In this document: positions 18,119 through 27,639 of the stretch, piece by piece
Position numbering within the stretch: the stretch's first letter is position 1
Layout: each line of letters begins with the position of its first letter
From: Lysobacterales bacterium
GTDB taxonomy: Bacteria > Pseudomonadota > Gammaproteobacteria > Xanthomonadales > UBA2363
NCBI GenBank assembly: GCA_019634735.1
Contig: JAHCAT010000008.1
Location: forward strand, 1-64,000
Length of the DNA: 64,000 nucleotides
Reading direction: 5' to 3'
The notes under the pieces: generated by a model
Database searches by the model: none
What the model saw: only the letters and a program-made list of their open reading frames with translations
What the model was told of the DNA's origin: nothing
Translations under genes and position numbers: made by a program

Positions 18119-18918
18119 GTCGAAAGGGAACGATCATCGCCGCGCTGCTCGCGGTGCTGGCACCGGTGGCAGCGCTCGCGCTGTGGAAGGCTGTGCCGCA
18201 GACGCAGCACGCCGCGACGTGGCAGAGCATGGCCTCGCCTGGCCCGCTGTCCAGCGCGCATGCGTTCCTGCAGGAGGATTGCGCGGCGTGCCACACGCCG
18301 GTCAAGGGCGTGCAGGATGCGACCTGCGTTGCCTGCCATGCCAACGAAACCCTCCTCCTGCAGCGGCAACCCACTGCGTTCCATGCCAACATCGCCGAGA
18401 CGAGCAATTGCGTGGCCTGCCACAAGGAGCATGACGCCGGCCACAGCCTGCGGGGCATGGACCATGCGGCGTTGACCGACATCATCGTGCGATGGCTCGA
18501 TCGTGCTCCAGAGGGCCACGAGGGCGCGCTGCTGCTCGCGCACCTGAAGGCGCACCGACCGGAGGCACTGGCGGGCAACCTCTCGCTCGCCAACGGCATG
18601 ACCTACAAGGAGACGCTGCTGGACTGCGCGAGCTGCCACAAGACCACGGACCCTCACGTCCAGGTGTTCGGGAACGATTGCGCGACATGCCACGGCACCG
18701 GCACGTGGTCGATCGCCGAGTTCAGGCATCCATTGCCCAGTTCCACCGAGTGCGGTCAGTGCCATCTCGCGCCCCTGAGCCACTACAAGGAGCACTTCGC
18801 GATGATGTCCAAGCCGATCGCAGGCGTCAGGAACGCGGAGCCCGAGCAGTGCTATCTCTGCCACCAGACCACGTCCTGGAACGACATCCGGGGAGTGGGC
18901 ATCTACGACCATCATTGA
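18115..18918 (+). CDS. Periplasmic heptaheme cytochrome c
   Basis: A 267-residue protein with an N-terminal anchor or signal segment (residues 5-24) and seven CxxCH heme sites at about 56-60, 71-75, 99-103, 171-175, 189-193, 213-217 and 246-250. Extra His residues (for example HKEHDAGH, HPLP, HYKEHF, IYDHH) could be the second axial ligands. The first three and last four sites form two clusters separated by a heme-free stretch. It resembles small multiheme electron carriers rather than NapC or NrfA. The ATGA overlap couples it to the cytochrome b gene. It is the likely periplasmic end of the chain and could reduce Cu(II), another metal or a soluble partner. Confidence 0.88.
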   Translation: MSRKGTIIAALLAVLAPVAALALWKAVPQTQHAATWQSMASPGPLSSAHAFLQEDCAACHTPVKGVQDATCVACHANETLLLQRQPTAFHANIAETSNCVACHKEHDAGHSLRGMDHAALTDIIVRWLDRAPEGHEGALLLAHLKAHRPEALAGNLSLANGMTYKETLLDCASCHKTTDPHVQVFGNDCATCHGTGTWSIAEFRHPLPSSTECGQCHLAPLSHYKEHFAMMSKPIAGVRNAEPEQCYLCHQTTSWNDIRGVGIYDHH

Positions 18919-18930
18919 CCGGACACGCCG

Positions 18931-19314
18931 GTGAGCGCCGACCTGCCACATGCTGCGATCGGGGTCGTGGTGGCCGGATTCGAGTTGTTCGGCGTCGGCG
19001 TCATCACGCTGGGAAGCCTGTTGGCGTGTGGCCGATTCGCCTTCGTTCACACGGCAGGCGGTCTGACGGCGCGATATCACGCCCTGCGGCAGGAACTCGG
19101 CGGCGCGATCGTGCTGGGCCTGGAGTTCCTCGTGGCCGCGGACATCATCCGCACCGTCACCATCGATCCCTCGCTGCAGGGCGTGGCGATCCTTGCGCTG
19201 ATCGTGCTGATCCGCACCTTCCTGAGCGTTGCCCTGCAAATCGAGATCGAACGAGGGTGGCCGTGGCGGCGCAGTCAACCGGCACCGCCCGACCACCCGA
19301 ACGCGTCCGGCTGA
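18931..19314 (+). CDS. DUF1622 membrane protein
   Basis: A 127-residue membrane protein with three hydrophobic segments (about residues 8-33, 54-75, 80-102) and the DUF1622 pattern LGxxIVLGLEFLVAADIIRTV. The family has no known function. I take the GTG at 18931 as the start; it follows the cytochrome c stop by 12 bases. A basic, Pro-rich tail ends the protein. It is the last gene of the operon and may be an assembly or anchoring subunit, but nothing in the sequence proves this. Confidence 0.75.
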   Translation: MSADLPHAAIGVVVAGFELFGVGVITLGSLLACGRFAFVHTAGGLTARYHALRQELGGAIVLGLEFLVAADIIRTVTIDPSLQGVAILALIVLIRTFLSVALQIEIERGWPWRRSQPAPPDHPNASG

Positions 19315-19428
19315 GCGAACGGGGCCACGCGCTCAAGGTACAGCCTCGTGCGACGACCGCGCTGGCGAGCGCCCGCTTGCCGCTTCCAGCCGCTCAACGA
19401 GACTTGAACGACGCCGCCAAGCGATTCA

Positions 19429-19632
19429 TCACAGATCGACGCCGACCGCCTGGTAGCCCGACTTGGTCAGGGCGGCCTCGACGATCTCACGCGGTTGCTC
19501 GGAGACGACCTGCACCCGTCGAGCGGGAACATCGGCCTGGACCCGCGCCTGCGGGTCGACGGACTGGATGGCGCGCGTCACGCCTCGGACGCAGCCGCCG
19601 CACGTCATGTTCTGGATGTGGAACGTGTGCAT
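19429..19632 (-). CDS. copZ: Copper chaperone CopZ (HMA domain)
   Basis: A 67-residue protein made of one HMA fold. The Cu(I) site MTCGGC lies at about residues 9-14 after a first beta strand (MHTFHIQN), and the last strand ends KSGYQAVGVDL. CopZ carries Cu(I) to the CopA ATPase or to CueR in the cytoplasm. It is divergent from copA and shares with it an intergenic region carrying two MerR-type promoters; the leftward one (19662-19692) drives this gene. AGGAGG lies before the ATG. Confidence 0.9.
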   Translation of the reverse strand: MHTFHIQNMTCGGCVRGVTRAIQSVDPQARVQADVPARRVQVVSEQPREIVEAALTKSGYQAVGVDL

Positions 19633-19661
19633 GGGGCACCTCCTATGGTTTGTATGCGGTT

Positions 19662-19692
19662 AGCATGGGCCTTGCCATCGTTGGAAGGTCAA
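19662..19692 (-). promoter_or_regulatory. CueR-type promoter for copZ
   Basis: On the minus strand: -35 TTGACC (19687-19692), a 19-base spacer and -10 CATGCT (19662-19667). The spacer holds the dyad TTCCAACGATGGCAAGG. A 19-base spacer with an internal dyad is the arrangement that MerR-family activators untwist. CueR binding is inferred. Confidence 0.75.
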
Positions 19693-19716
19693 GGGCTTTC
19701 GCGGGCCATGCAGGTG

Positions 19717-19747
19717 TTGACCTTCCCACCGTGGGAAGCCGCAGACT
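19717..19747 (+). promoter_or_regulatory. CueR-type promoter for copA
   Basis: On the plus strand: -35 TTGACC (19717-19722), a 19-base spacer and -10 CAGACT (19742-19747). The spacer holds the dyad TTCCCACCGTGGGAA, close to the CueR consensus arms. It is 27 bases before the copA start and back to back with the copZ promoter. Confidence 0.8.
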
Positions 19748-19774
19748 TGTTTCCTGACCCATTGCACCGGCGAG

Positions 19775-22156
<2,382 letters not shown>

Positions 22157-22157
22157 C

Positions 22158-22673
22158 GTGAACATCGGCGACGCGGCGAAGGCCTCGGGTGTATCGGCCA
22201 AGATGATCCGCTACTACGAGCAGATCGGCTTGATCCCACCGGCTGGCCGCACACACGCCGGCTACCGGGATTACACCGACAAGGACGTCCACGTGCTGCG
22301 CTTCGTCCGGCGCGCGCGGGATCTGGGATTTTCCGTCGCCGAGATCGATGGCCTGCTGCAGCTCTGGCGCAATCACCGCCGGCGCAGCGCCGACGTCAAG
22401 CGCATCGCCCTGGACCACATCGAGGATCTGCAGCGGCGGATCGCCGACATGCAGGAGATGGCCGCGACGCTCCAGCACCTGGCGACGTGCTGCTCGGGGG
22501 ATGATCGCCCCGATTGCCCGATCCTGGCCGATCTCGAACTGCCGTCCGCGACGACGGAAGCACCCAAACGCCGACGCGGCGCGGTCGACGACCTTGGGGT
22601 CCGCAAGCGCAAGACCCGGCGAGGGCAAGGCGCCGCCACGCAGGCATCGAGGCCCTCCGGCGCGTGGGAATGA
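22158..22673 (+). CDS. cueR: Cu(I)-responsive MerR-family regulator CueR
   Basis: A 171-residue MerR-family activator. The winged-helix part begins MNIGDAAKASGVSAKMIRYYE, and the metal loop carries C112 and C120 in CCSGDDRPDCPIL, the CueR spacing and residues. The basic tail after residue 135 is longer than in E. coli CueR (135 residues) and may be non-specific. I chose GTG 22158 because GAGGAG lies before it and the family starts here. It is co-transcribed with copA and should act on the two 19-base-spacer promoters in the copZ-copA gap. Confidence 0.92.
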   Translation: MNIGDAAKASGVSAKMIRYYEQIGLIPPAGRTHAGYRDYTDKDVHVLRFVRRARDLGFSVAEIDGLLQLWRNHRRRSADVKRIALDHIEDLQRRIADMQEMAATLQHLATCCSGDDRPDCPILADLELPSATTEAPKRRRGAVDDLGVRKRKTRRGQGAATQASRPSGAWE

Positions 22674-22680
22674 CGATGAG

Positions 22681-22696
22681 ATGACGGGAATGTAAT
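22681..22696. promoter_or_regulatory. CopR-type palindromic box (pcoAB side)
   Basis: ATGACGGGAATGTAAT, the exact reverse complement of the box at 2547-2562. It lies 8 bases after cueR and 264 bases before the pcoA start. Identity over 16 bases at two unlinked promoters argues for selection as a binding site. CopR binding is inferred. Confidence 0.7.
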
Positions 22697-22959
22697 GGAC
22701 GGGTCATCCCGCCGAAAGTGACCCCCTACTAGGCTGGTCACCATGACGCGAGTACCACGCCCTTGCGTTCAATCCCGACCGTTGCATGGGTCCTGTGCTC
22801 CGCATCCGGCAGGAATTCCGTCCACCGTCGCGACGCGCATGCTGAACCGCGTTCCCCACCGCGCTGGCGCCTTCTCAGGTGCGCGTGTCCGGCACCCGGA
22901 TCGTGGCGATGGGCCGGACGGGCGCGATGTCAGCCCCTACCGATCATAGGAGATCATGC

Positions 22960-24795
22960 ATGCGATCCAGACCTTCAGGCACGAGCGCCGCCGAGCAGAT
23001 GTTGCTGTCTCGACGGCAGTTCGTTCAGGGATTGGCAGCGGGCGGCGCCGTGCTGGGCCTGGGGCTTTGGCCGAAGCAGAGCTGGGCGCTGCGCTCTCCG
23101 GGCCAGCTCGAAGTGCTGTCGGGCACGCAGTTCGACCTGAGCGTAGGCGAGACGCTGGTCAACTACACGGGCAAGACGCGGCCTGCCATCACCGTCAACG
23201 GCTCGGTGCCTGCACCGATCCTGCGCTGGAAGGAAGGCACTCGGGTGCAGCTGCGGGTCCGCAACGACCTGCCCCCAGGCTCGATCCACGGCGACTCCAC
23301 GTCGATCCACTGGCACGGCATCCTGCTGCCGGCCAACATGGACGGCGTGCCGGGCCTGAGCTTCGACGGCATCAATCGTGGCGAGAGCTACCTGTACGAG
23401 TTCGACGTCCGCCAGGCCGGAACCTATTGGTACCACAGCCATTCGGGATTCCAGGAACAGGGCGGCATGTACGGGCCGCTGATCATCGACCCCATCGAGC
23501 CGCCTCCGTTCTCCTACGACCGCGACTACGTGGTCTTCCTGTCCGATTGGACCGACATGGATCCGGCCCGCCTGTTCGCCCGGCTGAAGAAGCTGTCGGA
23601 GTACGACAACTATTACCAGCGCACGGTGGGAGACTTCTTCCGTGACGTGCGCCGGGACGGCTTGAGCGCGACGCTGAGCGACCGTACGGCATGGGGGCGC
23701 ATGCGCATGACGCCGACCGACCTGTCCGACGTCAACGCGCACACCTACACCTACCTGATGAACGGCACCACGTCGCTGGGAAACTGGACGGGATTGTTCC
23801 GCAGCGGGGAAAAGATCCGCCTGCGCTTCATCAACGGCTCGGCGATGACCTACTTCGACGTCCGCATCCCGGGCCTGAAGATGACGGTGGTCGAGGTCGA
23901 TGGCCAGTACGTCCATCCGCTGACGGTGGACGAGATCCGCATCGCCACGGCCGAGACCTTCGACGTGATCGTCGAGCCTGCCGGGCAGGACGCCTTTACG
24001 ATCTTCGCCCAGGACTCCGCGCGCACCGGCCACGTCAGCGGCACGCTCGCGGTCCGCGAGGGCTTGCGTGCCCCGGTGCCGGCGGTGGACCCGCGGCCGC
24101 TGCTGACCATGGCCGACATGGGGCATGGCGGCCACGGCGCCCATTCTGGGCTGGCAGTTCCCTCGGCTGATCCACATGCCGGGCATGGCGCCGTGCCGGC
24201 GCCGGACCCGCACGCCGGCCACGGGGCTCCAGCCGCACAAGGCGCGCACGCCGGGCATGGAAGCGGCAGCATGCAGACGCATCCGGCTAGTGAAACGGGC
24301 AATCCCCTGGTGGACATGCAGACCATGACGCCAGAGCCGCGACTGTCCGATCCGGGCATCGGCCTGCGCGGCAACGGTCGCACCGTGGCGACGTACGCCG
24401 ACCTGAAGAGCCTGTTCGAGGACCCCGACGGCCGCGAGCCGGGGCGCACGGTGGAGCTGCACCTGACCGGCCACATGGAGCGTTTCGCCTGGTCGTTCGA
24501 CGGGATCAAGTTCGCCGACGCCGCGCCGCTGCGCCTCAACTACGGCGAGCGCATGCGCATCGTGCTGGTGAACGACACCATGATGTCGCATCCGATCCAT
24601 CTGCATGGCGTGTGGAGCGACCTGGAGGACGAACAGGGCAACTTCCATTTGCGCAAGCACACCGTGGACATGCCGCCGGGCACGAAGCGCAGCTACCGGG
24701 TGCGCGCCGACGCGCTCGGTCGCTGGGCCTACCACTGCCATCTCTTCTTCCACATGGAGTCTGGAATGTTCCGGGAAGTGAGGATCGAAGAATGA
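22960..24795 (+). CDS. pcoA: Multicopper oxidase of the PcoA/CopA family
   Basis: A 611-residue exported oxidase (in many annotations also named copA, not to be confused with the ATPase). A Tat signal is clear (SRRQFVQGLAAGG, Arg 18-19). The four copper-ligand motifs are present: HWHG, HSHSGFQ, HPIHLHGVW and HCHLFFHMESGM (592-603, with the type 1 Cys 593). Between domains 2 and 3 lies a Met/His-rich insert with DPHAGHG twice and HAGHGSG. The family oxidises periplasmic Cu(I) to the less toxic Cu(II). ATG 22960 has AGGAG upstream. The stop overlaps pcoB (ATGA). Confidence 0.95.
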   Translation: MRSRPSGTSAAEQMLLSRRQFVQGLAAGGAVLGLGLWPKQSWALRSPGQLEVLSGTQFDLSVGETLVNYTGKTRPAITVNGSVPAPILRWKEGTRVQLRVRNDLPPGSIHGDSTSIHWHGILLPANMDGVPGLSFDGINRGESYLYEFDVRQAGTYWYHSHSGFQEQGGMYGPLIIDPIEPPPFSYDRDYVVFLSDWTDMDPARLFARLKKLSEYDNYYQRTVGDFFRDVRRDGLSATLSDRTAWGRMRMTPTDLSDVNAHTYTYLMNGTTSLGNWTGLFRSGEKIRLRFINGSAMTYFDVRIPGLKMTVVEVDGQYVHPLTVDEIRIATAETFDVIVEPAGQDAFTIFAQDSARTGHVSGTLAVREGLRAPVPAVDPRPLLTMADMGHGGHGAHSGLAVPSADPHAGHGAVPAPDPHAGHGAPAAQGAHAGHGSGSMQTHPASETGNPLVDMQTMTPEPRLSDPGIGLRGNGRTVATYADLKSLFEDPDGREPGRTVELHLTGHMERFAWSFDGIKFADAAPLRLNYGERMRIVLVNDTMMSHPIHLHGVWSDLEDEQGNFHLRKHTVDMPPGTKRSYRVRADALGRWAYHCHLFFHMESGMFREVRIEE

Positions 24796-25868
24796 TGCGC
24801 GCAAGGAAATCGATGCAGTGGATTGCGCTGGCCGCAGCGTTGTCGCTCCCTCCCGTTGCGGCCTCCGCGCAGCATGCCGGGCATGGCCAGCCGGTCACGT
24901 CGAGTTCGACGGCGGACCCGCAGGAAGAGCCCGCGACGGCGCCCCAGCCTCCCGATGCCGGAACGGACCACTCGCAGATGGATCATGGACAGCATGATCG
25001 CCCGCAGGTCGACCATTCCCAGATGGATCATTCGCAGCATGATCGCCCGCAGGTCGACCATTCCCAGATGGATCATTCGCAGCATGATCGTCCGCAGGTC
25101 GACCACTCGCAGATGGATCATTCCCGGATGGAGACGCTCGACTCGCCACGCGAACCCATCCCCTCCGTCACGGATGCCGATCGCCTGGCGGCATTCCCGC
25201 CGCTGAAGGACTACCACAAGCACGGAACCAGCCTGAACTCGTTCTGGCTCATGGATCAGTTGGAAGGGGCGAACACGGATGAAGGCAGGGAGATCGCCTG
25301 GGAGGGAATCGGCTGGGTCGGGAGCGACATCAACCGCCTCTGGCTGAGGACCAAGGGGCACGCCCTGGATGAGAGCCTGCAGCGTGCGCGGGTCGAGGTG
25401 ATGTACGGACGCGCGATCCATCCCTGGTGGGATGTCGTGGTGGGCGTGCGCCGGGATTTCGGTGACTTCGGCGGGGGCGGAACGCCGCGCAACTGGGCCG
25501 CGTTCGGCGTCCAGGGACTGGCGCCCTACAAGTTCGAGGTGTCGGCAACGGGTTACGTCGGAGAAGGCGGCAAGACGGCGGCGATCGTCGAGGCCGAGTA
25601 CGAAATGCTGTTCACCAACCGGCTGATCGCTAGTTGGGGCGTCGAAGCCAACTGGTTCGGGCAGTCCGATCCGGAAGAGGTCATCGGGTCGGGTTTGAGT
25701 ACCGTGGAGGCGGGTGTTCGTTTGCGGTACGAGATCACGCGGCAATTTGCGCCCTATATCGGGTTCGAACGCGAATGGAGTTTCGGCGAGACGTCGGACC
25801 TGCGCGGGCTCAGCAGCCACTCCCGAACCGACAACCGCTGGGTGGTCGGCCTGCGCTTCTGGTTCTGA
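24792..25868 (+). CDS. pcoB: Outer-membrane copper protein PcoB/CopB
   Basis: A 358-residue outer-membrane protein. A signal peptide (to about residue 26) is followed by a His/Met/Asp-rich stretch encoded by a 45-base tandem repeat, then a beta-barrel of the CopB family (KDYHKHGTSLNSFWLMDQLE to the C-terminal WVVGLRFWF). The terminal Phe is the usual barrel-assembly signal. The protein is thought to bind copper at or in the outer membrane and works with PcoA, to which it is coupled by a four-base overlap. The repeat makes the N-terminal arm longer than in many homologs. Confidence 0.93.
   Translation: MMRARKSMQWIALAAALSLPPVAASAQHAGHGQPVTSSSTADPQEEPATAPQPPDAGTDHSQMDHGQHDRPQVDHSQMDHSQHDRPQVDHSQMDHSQHDRPQVDHSQMDHSRMETLDSPREPIPSVTDADRLAAFPPLKDYHKHGTSLNSFWLMDQLEGANTDEGREIAWEGIGWVGSDINRLWLRTKGHALDESLQRARVEVMYGRAIHPWWDVVVGVRRDFGDFGGGGTPRNWAAFGVQGLAPYKFEVSATGYVGEGGKTAAIVEAEYEMLFTNRLIASWGVEANWFGQSDPEEVIGSGLSTVEAGVRLRYEITRQFAPYIGFEREWSFGETSDLRGLSSHSRTDNRWVVGLRFWF
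24976..25127 (+). repeat. 45-base tandem repeat in pcoB
   Basis: Three tandem 45-base units (24976-25020, 25021-25065, 25066-25110) and a partial fourth. Each encodes QMDHSQHDRPQVDHS or a near match. The second and third differ at only a few bases, which suggests recent expansion by slippage. The number of His/Met ligands in the protein changes with copy number. Confidence 0.9.
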
Positions 25869-25902
25869 TGTAGATTGCCTTTGGGGTTGGGGAGATGGCG
25901 GG

Positions 25903-27576
25903 GTGGAGCCATCTCAGGAGGGCCTGGAATGCAACCTGCATCAGGCCATCGAACACGAAACCGAAGGTCATACGCATCCACCGAGAACCTCATCGTTGCG
26001 TCGCGGCCTCCAGATCGTGGTCGCTGCCCTTGGATTCGGTTTGGCGTGGTGGCGCCTGCGGAAGAACAGCCCATCGGTGCTGGCGGAGCGTCTGCGCGGG
26101 ACGCTGGAGGGGCTGGGCACGACGTTCGTGAAGCTCGGCCAAGGCTTGAGCTTGCGCCGCGACATGCTGCCCGACGCGTACCGGGTGGTGCTGGAGGACT
26201 TGCATAACCGGGTGCCACCATTCTCGTCGCGGCTTGCCGAAGCGGCCATCGAGGATGCGTTCGGCCAGCCGGCCGCAACGCTGTTCGCCCGGTTCGATGC
26301 GGTTCCTTTTGCGGCCGCCTCCGTGGCTCAGGTACATCGGGCGCGGACGCATGACGGGCAGGAAGCAGTGGTCAAGGTTCGCCGCCCCGGCGTCGTCTCC
26401 CAGGTCAAGACCGACCTTCTGCTGCTGCGCTTGCTGGTGCGGATCCTGCTCCCCGTGTGGCCGCAGCTCAGGCGGCAACAGCCGTTGGCGCTGATCGACG
26501 AACTCGGCACGCAGTTGCTTGCCGAGATCGACCTGGAGCACGAAGCGCGGAACATGCGGCGCCTGCAGTCCGCGATCGCCGGGCTGCCCGGCGTCATGAT
26601 GCCCCACGTCATCGAGCCCTACGTCTCGCCCGACGTGCTGGTGCAGGCATACAGCAGCGGCAGCATCGTCACGGACTTCTCCGGCAGCGACCGGGGGCGT
26701 GCCATCGCCGACCAGTTGTTCAATGCCTATCTCCATCTGTTGTTCGTCCGCGGCGTCTACCACGCCGACCCTCATCCGGGAAACCTGTTCGCGATGGCGG
26801 ACGGGCGCCTGTGCTTTCATGACTTCGGCTCGATCGGATATCTGGATCCGGCGGCGCGGCGTGCGCTTGCACGCATGATCGCCGCGGTGCCCTATGCGGA
26901 CGCGGACGAGGTGCTGGACTCGGCGCTTCTGCTGGGCTTCATCGTCGCGCCCGTGGACCGTCGCGAGTACACGCGCGCGATCGGCGAGATTCTCGACGAG
27001 CTGGAGAACCTGCCGGTCACCGAGTGGTCGCTGGCCGAGATGGTGTGGCGGATCTCACGCCTGGGCGGAGGAGCGCGTTTCCGGCTGCCCCGGCACCTGC
27101 TGGTCCTGATCCGGACACTGTTCCTGGTCGAGAACACGATTCGCCAGCTCGATCCGGCGTTCAACCTGCTGGGAAGCTTTGAGTTCCACCGCGACACCCT
27201 TGCCGCTTCGTTGGGCAAGGAGGCGAGCCGCAGCCGGCGGCCGGCGGCCGAACGTGCCGCGCGCACGGCCGACAGCTTGTCGACGATCGCATCGGAACTG
27301 CTCAGGTCGGCGATGATGGATGAGGGCAGGCCGAGCCTGACCATGTACCACCGGGGGCTTGAGGCGTTGCAGGCCAACATCAGCCGGACCGGCAACAGAG
27401 TGTCGGTCGCGTTGATCACGCTGGGGCTTTACCTTGCTGGATCGCTCGTGATGCAACACAGCATTGGGCCCCGCATCTGGGGCGACATGCCGTTGTTCGC
27501 GGTCGTCGCGTACGTGCTCGCCCTGGTGCTGTCGCTACGCCTGGTCCTGGCGATCTCGCGCTCCGGCCACTTGTGA
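25903..27576 (+). CDS. ABC1/UbiB-like atypical kinase
   Basis: A 557-residue UbiB-family protein. It shows the family motif LGTTFVKLGQGLSLRRDMLP (KxGQ), the AAASVAQVH loop, VVKVRRPGV with the ATP-binding Lys, HADPHPGNLF (catalytic) and FHDFGSIGYL (metal-binding Asp). Two hydrophobic segments at the C-terminus anchor it in the membrane. UbiB proteins aid ubiquinone synthesis or lipid-quinone transport. I chose GTG 25903; no good ATG exists except one inside pcoB (25714), which gives a non-conserved leader. It follows pcoB by 34 bases. A role in quinone supply to copper-stressed membranes is possible but unproven. Confidence 0.82.
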   Translation: MEPSQEGLECNLHQAIEHETEGHTHPPRTSSLRRGLQIVVAALGFGLAWWRLRKNSPSVLAERLRGTLEGLGTTFVKLGQGLSLRRDMLPDAYRVVLEDLHNRVPPFSSRLAEAAIEDAFGQPAATLFARFDAVPFAAASVAQVHRARTHDGQEAVVKVRRPGVVSQVKTDLLLLRLLVRILLPVWPQLRRQQPLALIDELGTQLLAEIDLEHEARNMRRLQSAIAGLPGVMMPHVIEPYVSPDVLVQAYSSGSIVTDFSGSDRGRAIADQLFNAYLHLLFVRGVYHADPHPGNLFAMADGRLCFHDFGSIGYLDPAARRALARMIAAVPYADADEVLDSALLLGFIVAPVDRREYTRAIGEILDELENLPVTEWSLAEMVWRISRLGGGARFRLPRHLLVLIRTLFLVENTIRQLDPAFNLLGSFEFHRDTLAASLGKEASRSRRPAAERAARTADSLSTIASELLRSAMMDEGRPSLTMYHRGLEALQANISRTGNRVSVALITLGLYLAGSLVMQHSIGPRIWGDMPLFAVVAYVLALVLSLRLVLAISRSGHL

Positions 27577-27639
27577 CGACTGGCGCCTAAGCCTTCGTCC
27601 GCCGATCCACTACGCAACCAGGGCCGCGAACGCGAATCG

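Noticed and set aside
24976-25127. Considered as a CRISPR array
   Set aside because: Units are contiguous without spacers and lie in frame inside pcoB, so they are a coding tandem repeat.
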